Origin: Arcanobacterium pluranimalium
GTDB taxonomy: Bacteria; Actinomycetota; Actinomycetes; Actinomycetales; Actinomycetaceae
DNA length: 64,000 nucleotides
Reading direction: 5' to 3'
Assembly: GCF_016907845.1 (NCBI RefSeq)
Contig: NZ_JAFBCS010000001.1
Location: 558,001 to 622,000 of the forward strand
Positions 25,374-34,436 of the stretch are shown here, one piece after another (position 1 is the stretch's first letter; each line of letters begins with the position of its first letter). The notes under the pieces are model-generated. The model was not told the DNA's origin and made no database searches. It worked only from the letters and a program-made list of their open reading frames with translations. Made by a program: the position numbers and the translations under genes.

Positions 25374-26846
25374 TCAGCTGCTCAGGCGCGCTCTGGCCGT
25401 CGCGTCGTCGTCCACATGTGGAAGAGTGATCCGCACGGTAAGCCCGCCACCAGGTGTTTCGTGTACGCTCGCAGTGCCGCCGTGAGCTTGAGTGATCGCA
25501 GAAACGATGGCGAGGCCAAGCCCGGAACCACCCGAATCGCGGCAGCGCGAATCGTCGATTCGGAAGAACCGCTCGAAGATGCGTTCACGATTTTCCTCGT
25601 CGATGCCATTGCCATGATCGCGAACTTCGATGATAGCGTGTGAGGTTTCTTCGGAGATTCCCACAGCCACTTCAACCGGCGTTCCCTCAGGGGTGTGAGT
25701 GAGCGCATTGTTGAGCAGATTCGCAATCACTTGGGTGATGCGGTTTTGATCGGCAAGCACAACCACGGGTTCAACATCGGCTCCGTTGAGTGCCACGACT
25801 TTAGCAGCACGTTCCGGTGCGCGTGCATGGAAGTCGCTAATTGCATTTTCAGCGATGCTTGCGAGCTCGATTTTTGTGAGGTTCAGCGGTCGGCCCTCAT
25901 CAAGCCGCGCGAGCTGTAGGAGGTCTTCGACGAGGTCACCCATGCGACTTGCTTCAGATTCGACTCGTTCAAATGCGCGGCTTACTTCGTTTTCTGGCAC
26001 GCCGCCGAGTCGGTAGAGTTCAGCGTAGCCGCGGACTGTGGCTAGCGGGGTGCGCAGCTCATGTGAAGCATCGGAGACGAAGCGCCGCATATTTTGTTCA
26101 GATTTTTGTTGTATTTTGAAAGCGCGTTCGATTTTACCCAGCATGTCATTGATGGAATCGCCCAAAAGGCCGATTTCAGTGCCTTCAGCTGCTGGTGGTA
26201 TACGGGTAGAGAGATCGCCAGCAGCAACGGCGTGAGTAGCCTGTTCAATGGTGCGTAAGTGGCGCAGTGAGCGTTGGACGAGCAGGTAAGACAGCAGCGC
26301 ACCAAGTAAGATGATCGCGAGCGACATCAGCGTCATCATGTGAATGAGATTGTCGACCGCCATGTGGACCGAGGTGAGCGGATGGGCAATCACAACAGTG
26401 CCCGCTGATTGCGCCGTGAGTTGTGATCGTAGTTCTACAGTGATGGTGCGCCATTCGATGTCGTGGCGCGTTCCATGTACTGTTTGTGGCTGGCTACTCG
26501 CCGTTTTGGCGAGCTGTTCAGGGTGTTCTGGGACTCCAGAATCTTCACGAACCTGGGAGTGGATCACTTCTACCGGATTCGTGCCATTGAGGTGCACGTA
26601 GAAATAAAAATTTGATGGCAGAACCTGCGTTTGTGAACCATTGACGAGCTGTTCAACGGTTTGGCTTGCAATCAGTTTTCCCGACGACGTCAGGGATTTA
26701 TCGACTTCGTCAATGAGGTAGGTGCGCAAAGTCATCGCCACAAGAAACAGAACTGCTGCTAAAACGGCGCTAATGAGCGCCACTGTGATGATGACGAGTC
26801 GCCAAGACAGCGTCTTGTAGAATCTGAGTTTTAGCTCACCGCGCAC
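25374..26846 (-). CDS. Two-component sensor histidine kinase
   Basis: A 490-residue membrane kinase. Helix 1 is about 16-40, an extracellular sensor domain about 41-165, helix 2 about 166-190 and HAMP about 191-245. The H-box SDASHELRTPLATV has phospho-acceptor His262, then come the N-box LLNNALTH, DHGNGI and GGSGLGLAI. It starts at GTG 28 nt after the response-regulator gene. Its architecture is like the mycobacterial PrrB/MprB/TcrY kinases. The sensed signal is unknown; the neighbourhood does not reveal it. Confidence 0.93.
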   Translation of the reverse strand: MRGELKLRFYKTLSWRLVIITVALISAVLAAVLFLVAMTLRTYLIDEVDKSLTSSGKLIASQTVEQLVNGSQTQVLPSNFYFYVHLNGTNPVEVIHSQVREDSGVPEHPEQLAKTASSQPQTVHGTRHDIEWRTITVELRSQLTAQSAGTVVIAHPLTSVHMAVDNLIHMMTLMSLAIILLGALLSYLLVQRSLRHLRTIEQATHAVAAGDLSTRIPPAAEGTEIGLLGDSINDMLGKIERAFKIQQKSEQNMRRFVSDASHELRTPLATVRGYAELYRLGGVPENEVSRAFERVESEASRMGDLVEDLLQLARLDEGRPLNLTKIELASIAENAISDFHARAPERAAKVVALNGADVEPVVVLADQNRITQVIANLLNNALTHTPEGTPVEVAVGISEETSHAIIEVRDHGNGIDEENRERIFERFFRIDDSRCRDSGGSGLGLAIVSAITQAHGGTASVHETPGGGLTVRITLPHVDDDATARARLSS

Positions 26847-26873
26847 TTGATACCACTGTTTCTTAGGGTTGGG

Positions 26874-27614
26874 TTATTTCCCGCTACGAAGCACATATCC
26901 GATTCCACGCTTCGTGTGAATGAGTGGAACGAGTTTTTCTGCTTCATCGGGATCGGTGATACCTAGTGATTCTGCTGAGTCGATCTTGCGTCGCAAATAT
27001 GAGATGTAGGATTCAACGATGGAGACTTCGCCTTGCCAATCGTATTCCCACACGTGGTCGAGAATTTGAATTTTGGACACGACGCGTTCCTTGTTGATCA
27101 TAAGGTAGCGCAGGAGTTTGAACTCTGTTGGCGATAGTTCGATTTCGCGCCCTGCTCGCTTCACCTCATAGGAATCTTCGTTGAGTTCGAGGTCAAGGTA
27201 ACGAATAATTGACTCGCCCATATCCGTTGGGTGGGTGCGGCGAAGAACGGCGCGGATACGTGCCACGACTTCCTCGAGGGAGAACGGCTTGGTGATGTAG
27301 TCGTCTCCACCTACTGTTAAGCCTTGGATTTTGTCTTGTACGTCGTCTTTTGCAGTGAGGAAGAGGACGGGTAGTTCTGGTTCGCGCTCTCTTAGCCGAC
27401 GCAAGACTTCGAAACCGTCCATATCTGGCAGCATGATGTCGAGAACGACGAGATCTGCTCCAAATGAGGATTCAACTGTTAAGGCCTCGTGTCCGTTTTG
27501 TGCTACTTCAACTGCGAATCCAGCAAAACGTAAGGAGACCGAAAGGAGCTCGCGAATATTGCGCTCGTCGTCGACAACGAGGATACGTGCTTCAGGTTCT
27601 TTATTTCCGGTCAT
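26874..27614 (-). CDS. OmpR-family response regulator
   Basis: A 246-residue regulator. Receiver domain about 10-125 with acidic pair DD (15-16), phospho-acceptor Asp59 (VVLDIMLP) and the conserved Lys in TKPFS near 110. Winged-helix domain about 140-240 with SPTEFKLLRYLM and RGIGYVLR at the C-terminus. AGAAAGGAT precedes the ATG. It is cotranscribed with the kinase downstream. OmpR-type regulators bind tandem direct repeats about 11 bp apart. Confidence 0.95.
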   Translation of the reverse strand: MTGNKEPEARILVVDDERNIRELLSVSLRFAGFAVEVAQNGHEALTVESSFGADLVVLDIMLPDMDGFEVLRRLREREPELPVLFLTAKDDVQDKIQGLTVGGDDYITKPFSLEEVVARIRAVLRRTHPTDMGESIIRYLDLELNEDSYEVKRAGREIELSPTEFKLLRYLMINKERVVSKIQILDHVWEYDWQGEVSIVESYISYLRRKIDSAESLGITDPDEAEKLVPLIHTKRGIGYVLRSGK

Positions 27615-27662
27615 GTTACCAGTATCCTTTCTATTCCTGAGAGCTTGCTGGGAGTTTCACGG

Positions 27663-27718
27663 AAAAGAGCTTGGGCTGGGTTGGGTGTGCCGGCGTCGTT
27701 TGGCCGGCACACCCAACC
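27663..27718 (-). terminator. Terminator after the NYN-domain gene (minus strand)
   Basis: A perfect 16-bp stem (27679-27694 with 27703-27718) and 8-nt loop. Read on the minus strand it is followed by CAGCCCAAGCTCTTTTCC, so it ends the gene at 27725 before the response regulator. Confidence 0.75.
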
Positions 27719-27724
27719 GCCGGG

Positions 27725-28534
27725 TTAGATGAACTGGTAAGGATCGAATTCGTCGATTTCGATTGGCGATACTCGTGAAAGTGGAACATTGAATGCCTGA
27801 ACATCATATTCAAGATCAACGATTTCTAGGCCGCGATCTTCGAGTTCTGCCAGCGAAGTTGCCAGGTACTCTCGGAAACAGATGATTGCTACACGATGCC
27901 CAAGGTCGAGAAGCTTTTCAATCTGTGGCAGGTAGTCCACGTCGTGTGAAGCAAGGACGACGTCGGCGCCTGGGCGATCTTTCGCAATCGCCTCGAGTGT
28001 GCGCTGGATTCCCATATCGACGATTTTGAGCTCGGGGTTTTCGGAGGTGAGCAGTACTGGATTCCAGCCGATAGCAAGTAGCGCTTGCACGAAGGTCATC
28101 GCTGTGCGCTGTGAAGCGTTGAGGAAGAATAGACCGTTTGGTCGTGGAGTTTGCTCTTCATTTTGGGAAGCATCGTTAACGCGAGCAGCTGATGCATTGG
28201 TGTGGCCAAACTGTGCATTTTCACTGCTCGTGCTTGTGGCACTAAAAGTTCCAGGGTGGGGAACAGGCCGGTTTACCTGTTGTGAGCTGCTTGAGCAAGT
28301 ATTTTCTCCTGAATTGGACTCAGCAACAGGCTCTGACGTGGAGTTTTCTTCGTCTGGATCAGTGAACGCTGGGCACTGAGAAAGTGCGGGACAACGCTGA
28401 GCAGACCAAGGATGGAATCGCAACACGCGATCCCAACGAGGGCGCTCATCGGCTCGTGGAAAATGCTTGAGAATATTTACGCCAAGTGTGGCATCAATGT
28501 TTTCACCATCAATAAGAAAATAAATTGGATTCAT
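27725..28534 (-). CDS. NYN domain protein (LabA/DUF88-like)
   Basis: A 269-residue protein with a PIN-like NYN fold, a family of putative RNA nucleases. The first strand carries LIDGEN (Asp9, Glu11); later acidic clusters are near VVLASHDVDYLPQI (about 197-210). A polar, Ser/Asn/Glu-rich insert (about 60-135) separates the first strand from the rest of the fold and is unusual for the family. The acidic residues that bind metal look present, so it may cut RNA. The target is unknown. It is a single-gene unit on the minus strand. Confidence 0.82.
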   Translation of the reverse strand: MNPIYFLIDGENIDATLGVNILKHFPRADERPRWDRVLRFHPWSAQRCPALSQCPAFTDPDEENSTSEPVAESNSGENTCSSSSQQVNRPVPHPGTFSATSTSSENAQFGHTNASAARVNDASQNEEQTPRPNGLFFLNASQRTAMTFVQALLAIGWNPVLLTSENPELKIVDMGIQRTLEAIAKDRPGADVVLASHDVDYLPQIEKLLDLGHRVAIICFREYLATSLAELEDRGLEIVDLEYDVQAFNVPLSRVSPIEIDEFDPYQFI

Positions 28535-28561
28535 AGCTTCTATTGTAGTGGTAAATAGATT

Positions 28562-28594
28562 TGTGGGAGTGCCGATCTCATCGGCACTCCCACA
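28562..28594 (-). terminator. Hairpin terminator between pspA and the NYN gene
   Basis: A perfect 14-bp stem (28562-28575 with 28581-28594) and 5-nt loop, immediately after the pspA stop on the minus strand. The following minus-strand sequence AAATCTATTT is only a weak U-tract. Confidence 0.7.
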
Positions 28595-28617
28595 AAAGGC
28601 TAAGAATTGCTCAAATT

Positions 28618-29373
28618 CTAGTATGCGGTGAATTCTTTACCTTCTAGCTGTGGCTTGCTCTCGCCTGCCTGCAATGCGGCAAGACGAGCTTCAATCTCGG
28701 CATTGTGTGAAGAATCTTCGAGCTCAGCGAACTGATCTTCGAGAGAGGATGCCGATACTTCTGCGCGGCCAGCTGCGAGAGCTTCTTCGCGTCGGATCTT
28801 GTCTTCAAAGCGGCCTAGCTCAGATGTTGGATCGAGAACATTAATTGATCCAAGCGCGTCGTGAACTTGGTTCTGCGCATCAACCGTCTTTTGCCGAGCA
28901 ACGAGTTGATCTCGCTTCGACTTGAGCTGGTCAAGTTTCGAACGCATCACATTCAAGCCATCTTTGAGCTTGGCCACGACTTCTTCTTGGGAAGCGATCA
29001 TTGGTTCAGCAGAGCGAGCTTCCTGCTCGGATTGGATCTGACGTTCGAGTGCGATCTTTGCAAGGTTGTTGAATTTCTCGGCGCCCTCAGTGTTGCCCGC
29101 AGCAGTCATTTCTTTTGCCTTGGCTACTGCTGCTGCAGCTTTCTGCCCCCACTCGCGCGCGGATTCTACGTCCTCGTTGTAATCTGCTTGCGCTAGGCGG
29201 AGATTACCAACGGTAACTGCCACGGCGTCTTCTGCTTCGGAGATGGAATTGGTGTAATCACGAACCATTTGGTCGAGCATCTTTTGGGGATCTTCGGCGC
29301 GATCAAGCAATGCGTTAATATTTGCTTTCGCGAGTTGGCTGATTCGGCCTAGGATCGACTGTTTTTCCGCCAT
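28618..29373 (-). CDS. pspA: PspA/IM30 family protein
   Basis: A 251-residue, mostly alpha-helical coiled-coil protein of the phage-shock/ESCRT-III-like family, which assembles on the inner face of the membrane to protect it under stress. It opens with an amphipathic N-terminal helix and has the family pattern EDPQKMLDQMVRDY near residues 22-36. Charged heptads fill residues 25-215. AGAAAGG precedes the ATG. It is downstream of the TPM-domain gene in the same direction (118 nt), so the two may be coexpressed. Confidence 0.92.
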   Translation of the reverse strand: MAEKQSILGRISQLAKANINALLDRAEDPQKMLDQMVRDYTNSISEAEDAVAVTVGNLRLAQADYNEDVESAREWGQKAAAAVAKAKEMTAAGNTEGAEKFNNLAKIALERQIQSEQEARSAEPMIASQEEVVAKLKDGLNVMRSKLDQLKSKRDQLVARQKTVDAQNQVHDALGSINVLDPTSELGRFEDKIRREEALAAGRAEVSASSLEDQFAELEDSSHNAEIEARLAALQAGESKPQLEGKEFTAY

Positions 29374-29491
29374 AGGATGTGCCTTTCTGTGCGTACGTTT
29401 GAGTACTAATACCTATAGTAATTGCTTGTCTGTGCGTGGGCTGGCCAAATATGCTCCTAGCTTGACCCACCGCGATTGCATAGCTCGTGCT

Positions 29492-31438
29492 TTAGAAACC
29501 TTCTCGGAATCCACCTCCGTCACCTCCGAAGTCGAAGCCGCCACCGCCAAAGCTGATGTCGCTATCGCCTCCGAAATCAATATTTCCTCCATTGATTGAG
29601 CCAAAGCCACCGTTATTGGAATGCCCGTTGAGAATGGAACCGAGGATGACTCCGGCGAGGAAATTGCCTCCACCCATTGAGTTTCCTCTACCAAATACAG
29701 GCGATCCCATTCCGCCGCCATTGAAAGCCTCTACGCTTTGCTGAGCTACTCGTAGTGCGCGACTTGCTAAATCGCGGGCTTGCTCCAATTCAGAAAGCTG
29801 CTGTTCTAACGGGGCATTGCTCCCTTGATTTCGGATCATGATCTCTTTCGCACGAGCTAGATGCGTGCGTGCAGTATGATCTACTCCGCTGCGGTAGGTA
29901 TTGATGAAATCCTCCGCTTCATCAATTGCTGCTTGAGCTTGTGCGCGCAGCGAATCTGCATGCGCGGCTAAACGATTGCGATTTTCTTCTGCTTCGCGCA
30001 CGTGCATGAGGGCTAGATCGATTTCCGCTTCGGCGCTTTGAAGCTCCTCATTGATGGCAAGCACGTCAATATCTGCGCTGCTTTGAGCTTTTGCTAATAC
30101 TGCTTGTGCTCTATCTTTAGCGGCGGCAATGCGCGCATCTCCTGCTCCAAGCCGCTGTGCGTCAGAAACATCGGAGCTGAGGGATTCAATATTGGCATGC
30201 AAGCGCTCTTGAGCTTGCCCGAGTAGCGTCGGTGCGTCGTCAATACGCTTTATCATTGCTGCCGCTTGATTAACAGTAGCTTCAGCGAGCTGTAGATAAG
30301 GCACAGCCGAGGTTTTCTTGCCAGCGTTTATTTGATTTTGGACTTGCTCAGCAGTTTTGGAAACACTTGTGAGCAGCGTCGTGATTTGCTCGGGGTAAGT
30401 GCGCAATGAGCTGAGCAAAGATGCGTTGAAGCTCAGCGCCAAGTGCTCTAATTTTGCGTTGACAAGTGGAAGTTGCTCAGATATTTCTTGAGCGCGAGTG
30501 GTAATCTCACTCAGTTTTTCTTCAACTCGTGAAGCGAGGTTTCGCAATTCGGAAAAACTTTGTTTTTGGCTGTCCAGATTTGCTTGCGCCTGTTCAACAA
30601 GCTGCAAGATTTCATTGTTCATCGCATATTGTTCGGCGGGAGTTTCCGGATCCGGATCATCGAGCGTGGTACGAATTGCAAACGCCTTTTGCATGGCGGT
30701 TTGCGCCTGGGCGAGTACGGCTTCAAAGTCTTTGGTGGCTTCGGTACCAAACTCAGCCCGAGCAAATTCCAACTCGGCGACAGCTGAACGAACGTCGTCG
30801 TCGGTCTTAATGAGCTCAGACGAAGCGTGTTGCGATAATTTTGCAAGATCCTGGGCTTGAGCCGCTGCACTTTGCTTGCGCTTCTTTCGCGACCAAGCGT
30901 AAATACCGCCGCCCACTACCGCGGCGCCACCAATGAGGACGCCTGCGCCGATCATGCCGCCGTTTCCAAGTGATTGCCCATTTGCTAATTTGAGTCCATT
31001 GTCTGCTAACTCTTGCAGGCCATCATCCCATTTGCCCTCGTGAAAACTCGCCAACACCGATTTTGTGGTTGCCTCCTTGAGCTGTGTTTTAGTTAGACCC
31101 GCACCTCCAGAAAAAGCTCCTAGCTCAGATGTATTGACTGAGATCGCGATCAAGGAATCGTACTTCTGCAACTTGGATTTAATGAACGTCTGGTGAGCCC
31201 AATCTTGTGCATCTAATCCAGAAAAATCCTTCACAACGACTATCCACAAGTCTTTACCAGGAACTTTGTTCAAAGTGCTGAGTATTGCAGCGTCGTCTTT
31301 AGCCACATCAGCTAAATCTTGGAAATTTGAATCCAATGCCACGGGATCTTCGGCGTACGCCAAACCGGGAACCGAAAGGATTCCCAAACATAGGCCTGTA
31401 GCTGCGGTAATTTTTTGTAATAGCTTCAAAGAAGTCAC
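29492..31438 (-). CDS. TPM domain protein with coiled coils and Gly-rich tail
   Basis: A 648-residue exported protein. Signal peptide about 1-29, TPM (TLP18.3/Psb32/MOLO-1) domain about 37-150, a membrane helix about 163-182 followed by RKKRK, long coiled-coil helices about 190-575 and a Gly/Phe/Asn-rich tail from about 590 (SFGGGGFDFGG). The TPM domain would sit outside and the coiled coils inside, where they could meet PspA, encoded next. The GTG start has AAGGA only 2 nt away; TTG three codons later has better spacing. TPM domains are linked to membrane-protein quality control, and a direct link to PspA here is inference. Confidence 0.82.
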   Translation of the reverse strand: MTSLKLLQKITAATGLCLGILSVPGLAYAEDPVALDSNFQDLADVAKDDAAILSTLNKVPGKDLWIVVVKDFSGLDAQDWAHQTFIKSKLQKYDSLIAISVNTSELGAFSGGAGLTKTQLKEATTKSVLASFHEGKWDDGLQELADNGLKLANGQSLGNGGMIGAGVLIGGAAVVGGGIYAWSRKKRKQSAAAQAQDLAKLSQHASSELIKTDDDVRSAVAELEFARAEFGTEATKDFEAVLAQAQTAMQKAFAIRTTLDDPDPETPAEQYAMNNEILQLVEQAQANLDSQKQSFSELRNLASRVEEKLSEITTRAQEISEQLPLVNAKLEHLALSFNASLLSSLRTYPEQITTLLTSVSKTAEQVQNQINAGKKTSAVPYLQLAEATVNQAAAMIKRIDDAPTLLGQAQERLHANIESLSSDVSDAQRLGAGDARIAAAKDRAQAVLAKAQSSADIDVLAINEELQSAEAEIDLALMHVREAEENRNRLAAHADSLRAQAQAAIDEAEDFINTYRSGVDHTARTHLARAKEIMIRNQGSNAPLEQQLSELEQARDLASRALRVAQQSVEAFNGGGMGSPVFGRGNSMGGGNFLAGVILGSILNGHSNNGGFGSINGGNIDFGGDSDISFGGGGFDFGGDGGGFREGF

Positions 31439-31744
31439 ATCCTTGCGGAAAAGTAGCGGAGTGTTGAACTCATTTCACATTCTACCAATCGCTCCCGCCA
31501 AAAATGCTTGCCAATGCATCAAAATGATTCCCATTGTGTTAATAGCGAAGAATCGAAGCCGCAGTCTGCACGTCTGCTGTTTATTACTCCGCTTATCTTT
31601 TTGGCACAGATGCTGTACATTAGTGAGACTGGTCTGATAGCTAGGGTCTTGCTTCGAAAGATGTCATAATGGGAATAGTTCAGACCATATACGTGAATGA
31701 AATATAGATTCCGCAGCCAAGCTGCAAGGAAATGGAGAATTACT
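31439..31744. other. 306-nt divergent intergenic region
   Basis: It lies between the TPM gene (minus) and the cold-shock gene (plus) and must hold both promoters. CATAAT at about 31665-31670 is a possible -10 element for the cold-shock gene. The stretch from about 31640 to 31744 would give it a long mRNA leader, as is common for cold-shock genes. I see no other gene. Confidence 0.45.
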
Positions 31745-32119
31745 GTGCCTACTGGAAAAGTGAAGTTCTTTGACGAGAATAAGGGCTTTGGTTTCATTAT
31801 GGGCGACGACGGAAACGAAGTTTACCTACCTGGAACCTCTGTTCCTTTGGGAACACGGTTGCGTCCGGGGATGCGCGTTGAGTACGGCGTCGGCGAAACA
31901 CGCCGGGGAGCTGCGGCGTTGCAGGTATCAGTGATTCGCAAGGAAGCTTCCTTGGCCGAAAAGAATCGGCGCTCTCCAGAAGAGATCGTGCCATTGATTG
32001 AGGACCTCATCAAGATTCTCGATCACGCATCGACGCAGCTACATCGCGGACGCTACCCAGAAGGTGGTCCGCGCATTGCGCAGGCGCTGCGGGCTTTAGC
32101 AGAGGATTTCGATGTCTGA
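31745..32119 (+). CDS. Cold-shock domain protein
   Basis: A 124-residue nucleic-acid-binding protein. The OB-fold cold-shock domain (about 1-65) has GKVKFFDENKGFGFI with the RNP1-like KGFGFI. The RNP2 region reads EVYLPGT rather than the usual DVFVH. A C-terminal helical extension (about 75-124) is typical of the longer actinobacterial form. The frame is open from 31697, but GTG 31745 has GGAG 7 nt upstream and matches the family N-terminus. The gene overlaps the DUF3027 gene by 8 nt. Confidence 0.92.
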   Translation: MPTGKVKFFDENKGFGFIMGDDGNEVYLPGTSVPLGTRLRPGMRVEYGVGETRRGAAALQVSVIRKEASLAEKNRRSPEEIVPLIEDLIKILDHASTQLHRGRYPEGGPRIAQALRALAEDFDV

Positions 32120-32903
32120 TAACCGTATCCATCCACGTCAGAAGCTTACGAAAGAGAAAGTTCTCGCTCAGGCGATCGACGCCGCCCGCGAGGCTCTTTT
32201 TGACATCACACAAGAAAAGCACATTGGTGAACATGCTGGTCTTGTGCAAGAGGGAGAACGAGTCATTACTCATGCTTTCGTGTGTTTAATGCCTGGTTAT
32301 CGTGGATGGTTCTGGACGGTGACGCTCTCGCGTGCGCCACGCAAGCACGACATTACGGTTAGTGAGGTTTCGCTTCGGCCAGGAGAAGATGCACTTTTGG
32401 CTCCGGAGTGGATACCGTGGGCGGATCGCCTCTCACCTGCTGATATTGGGCCGTCCGATCGACTTCCTTACAAGCCTGATGACGCTCGTTTGCAAGCTTA
32501 TGACCACGATCTTATGCAAGGTTACGAGGAGACGGGCGTAGATGCGGATGCCGCTGTTCAGTGGGAACTTGGGCTGGGTCGCGCGCGCGTGCTTTCCGAC
32601 GCCGGGCGGGCTGCGGCTTTCCGCCGTTGGTACCGTTCTGATTCTGGGCCGCGCAATCAGGGCACTCGCGATGCGCAGGCGCAGTGTTCTTCGTGTGGTT
32701 TCTTTATGAAGATGGACGGATCGGCTCGCCAGCTTTTCGGCGTTTGTGCTAATGAGTGGTCGCCTTTTGACGGGCGGGTAGTATCGCTCGATCACGGTTG
32801 CGGCGCGCACTCTGAAACCGATACCAAAAAGACTCATTCGCTTTGGGATCAGGCAAAACCTGTTATTGACGAACTTGAGATTGAGGTAAAATCACAGCAG
32901 TGA
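32112..32903 (+). CDS. DUF3027 family protein
   Basis: A 263-residue actinobacterial protein of unknown function. The first 180 residues contain aromatic-rich segments such as PGYRGWFWTVTLSRA and EDALLAPEWIPWADR. The C-terminal 75 residues form a likely zinc ribbon with CSSC, then Cys in GVCANEW, then GCGAH. It begins inside the end of the cold-shock gene (ATGTCTGATAA overlap), so the two are translationally coupled, as in other actinobacteria. A role with nucleic acids is suggested only by that partner and the ribbon. Confidence 0.85.
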   Translation: MSDNRIHPRQKLTKEKVLAQAIDAAREALFDITQEKHIGEHAGLVQEGERVITHAFVCLMPGYRGWFWTVTLSRAPRKHDITVSEVSLRPGEDALLAPEWIPWADRLSPADIGPSDRLPYKPDDARLQAYDHDLMQGYEETGVDADAAVQWELGLGRARVLSDAGRAAAFRRWYRSDSGPRNQGTRDAQAQCSSCGFFMKMDGSARQLFGVCANEWSPFDGRVVSLDHGCGAHSETDTKKTHSLWDQAKPVIDELEIEVKSQQ

Positions 32904-32973
32904 GCAGGTAATATTCTTGCCTGTATGCCTCGATATAACTGGAAATTTCGGCTCAGTTGGAACGGATGGAATA

Positions 32974-34257
32974 GTGGAGCGTTTACAAGGTCGAATCCGA
33001 GACTACTCATGGGGTTCCGAACGCACGATTCCGGAGTTTTTTGGTTTTGAGCCGGCGGGCAAGCCGATTGCTGAGCTGTGGTTGGGTGCGCACGTCGGTG
33101 CTCCGGCGGTGATTACCGCAGACGCGAGCGCGCCCGGCGTCGTCGTGGAAGAAATCCGCACGTATGCCAAGCAAATAGATACTGAGCGTGGCAAGCCAAT
33201 AGATACTGAGCGGTCGGATCTTTTTCTCAATACTTATATAGGGCGTGATCCGCACGGATTTTTGGGCGACGACGTCGTGCAGCAGCTTGGTGCGCGCCTG
33301 CCGTTTTTGTTGAAACTGATTGCGCCCGCGCAGCCGTTGTCTTTGCAAGTCCATCCCTCACGAGTGCAGGCGATCGCCGGTTTTGACCGGGAAAATACAG
33401 CAGGCATCGACAGGTTTGCGGCGAATCGAAGCTATCGGGATCGTCGTCATAAACCTGAACTTGTGTATGCTTTGACGGATTTTGACGCTCTCGTAGGATT
33501 TCGTGCACCTCGGCGGATCATGGGTGTTTTGAGTGGTTTGGGAACGTCCGTTACGCGGCATATGTTCACTCTCATTTCAGATAATCCCAATTCTGTGGGT
33601 GTGCGGCAGGCGTTTTCCTACCTGCTCAATGAGGAAACTCGACCCGATCCGGATGAAGTAGCTGCGGTTGTTGAAGCCTGTGCCCGCCGTCGTCCGGAAG
33701 AATCTCCATCGGCTCGCGCAGACGCAATCGTGGCGCGACTCGCGCGCAGCTATCCGCAAGATCCAGGCGTGGTGGCGTCTTTGCTGCTCAACCCGGTTAA
33801 TCTACATCCTGGTGAGGCGTTGTTTATCCCGGTTGGTACAGTTCATGCTTATTTGTCGGGTTTCGGAGTTGAAGTGATGGCGAACTCGGACAATGTGCTG
33901 CGCGCCGGATTAACCTCGAAGCATATCGACACGGCTGAGCTGCTCAATGTGATGGATACCGTGGCCGCACCCCCAATTCGTATTGCCCCAGAGCGAGTTA
34001 ATGCAGTTCAGTCCACATTTTATGCGCCAGTTGACGATTTTGAGCTGTCGATTATCGAAGCGCGGGCAGACCAAGGGATGCATCAGCTACATGGGATAGG
34101 GCCGCGGATTATGTTGTGCCTGGAGGGGGAAGTTACCTTGTGGACGCCCGCAGCAAGCTGTGATCTCCGCGCTGGTCAGGCGGTTTTTATTGGGGCCGAC
34201 GACGGTCGTGTTTCGGTTCGCGGTGGCGGTCGGTTGATTATGGCGGACGTTCCCTAG
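32974..34257 (+). CDS. manA: Mannose-6-phosphate isomerase, class I
   Basis: A 427-residue enzyme interconverting mannose-6-phosphate and fructose-6-phosphate, feeding GDP-mannose and envelope glycans. The Zn site is recognisable: SLQVHPS supplies Gln and His, KPELVYAL supplies Glu, and FIPVGTVHAYLSG supplies His. The open frame starts earlier at TTG 32917, but GTG 32974 begins at the family N-terminus and has GGA just upstream. A 24-bp in-frame tandem duplication (33169-33216) gives a repeated IDTER unit in a surface region before DLFLN. Confidence 0.92.
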   Translation: MERLQGRIRDYSWGSERTIPEFFGFEPAGKPIAELWLGAHVGAPAVITADASAPGVVVEEIRTYAKQIDTERGKPIDTERSDLFLNTYIGRDPHGFLGDDVVQQLGARLPFLLKLIAPAQPLSLQVHPSRVQAIAGFDRENTAGIDRFAANRSYRDRRHKPELVYALTDFDALVGFRAPRRIMGVLSGLGTSVTRHMFTLISDNPNSVGVRQAFSYLLNEETRPDPDEVAAVVEACARRRPEESPSARADAIVARLARSYPQDPGVVASLLLNPVNLHPGEALFIPVGTVHAYLSGFGVEVMANSDNVLRAGLTSKHIDTAELLNVMDTVAAPPIRIAPERVNAVQSTFYAPVDDFELSIIEARADQGMHQLHGIGPRIMLCLEGEVTLWTPAASCDLRAGQAVFIGADDGRVSVRGGGRLIMADVP

Positions 34258-34436
34258 GATTGGCCAAGAGGCTAGGTTCAACCAACCGGCTCGGCCTACT
34301 GGCTCGGCTCGGCCGGCAGCATCGATTTCGTGTGGCGCGCAGCGCAACTTTGCTGATTATATCGCTATGTGAACGAAATAGTTCCGTATTTTGGAATCGC
34401 CTTTGGGATTGACGGTTTTGCCCTGAGAATTATTTA

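Noticed and set aside
31697-31744. Upstream extension of the cold-shock protein
   Set aside because: The extra residues do not match the family N-terminus, and the GTG at 31745 has a well-placed GGAG.
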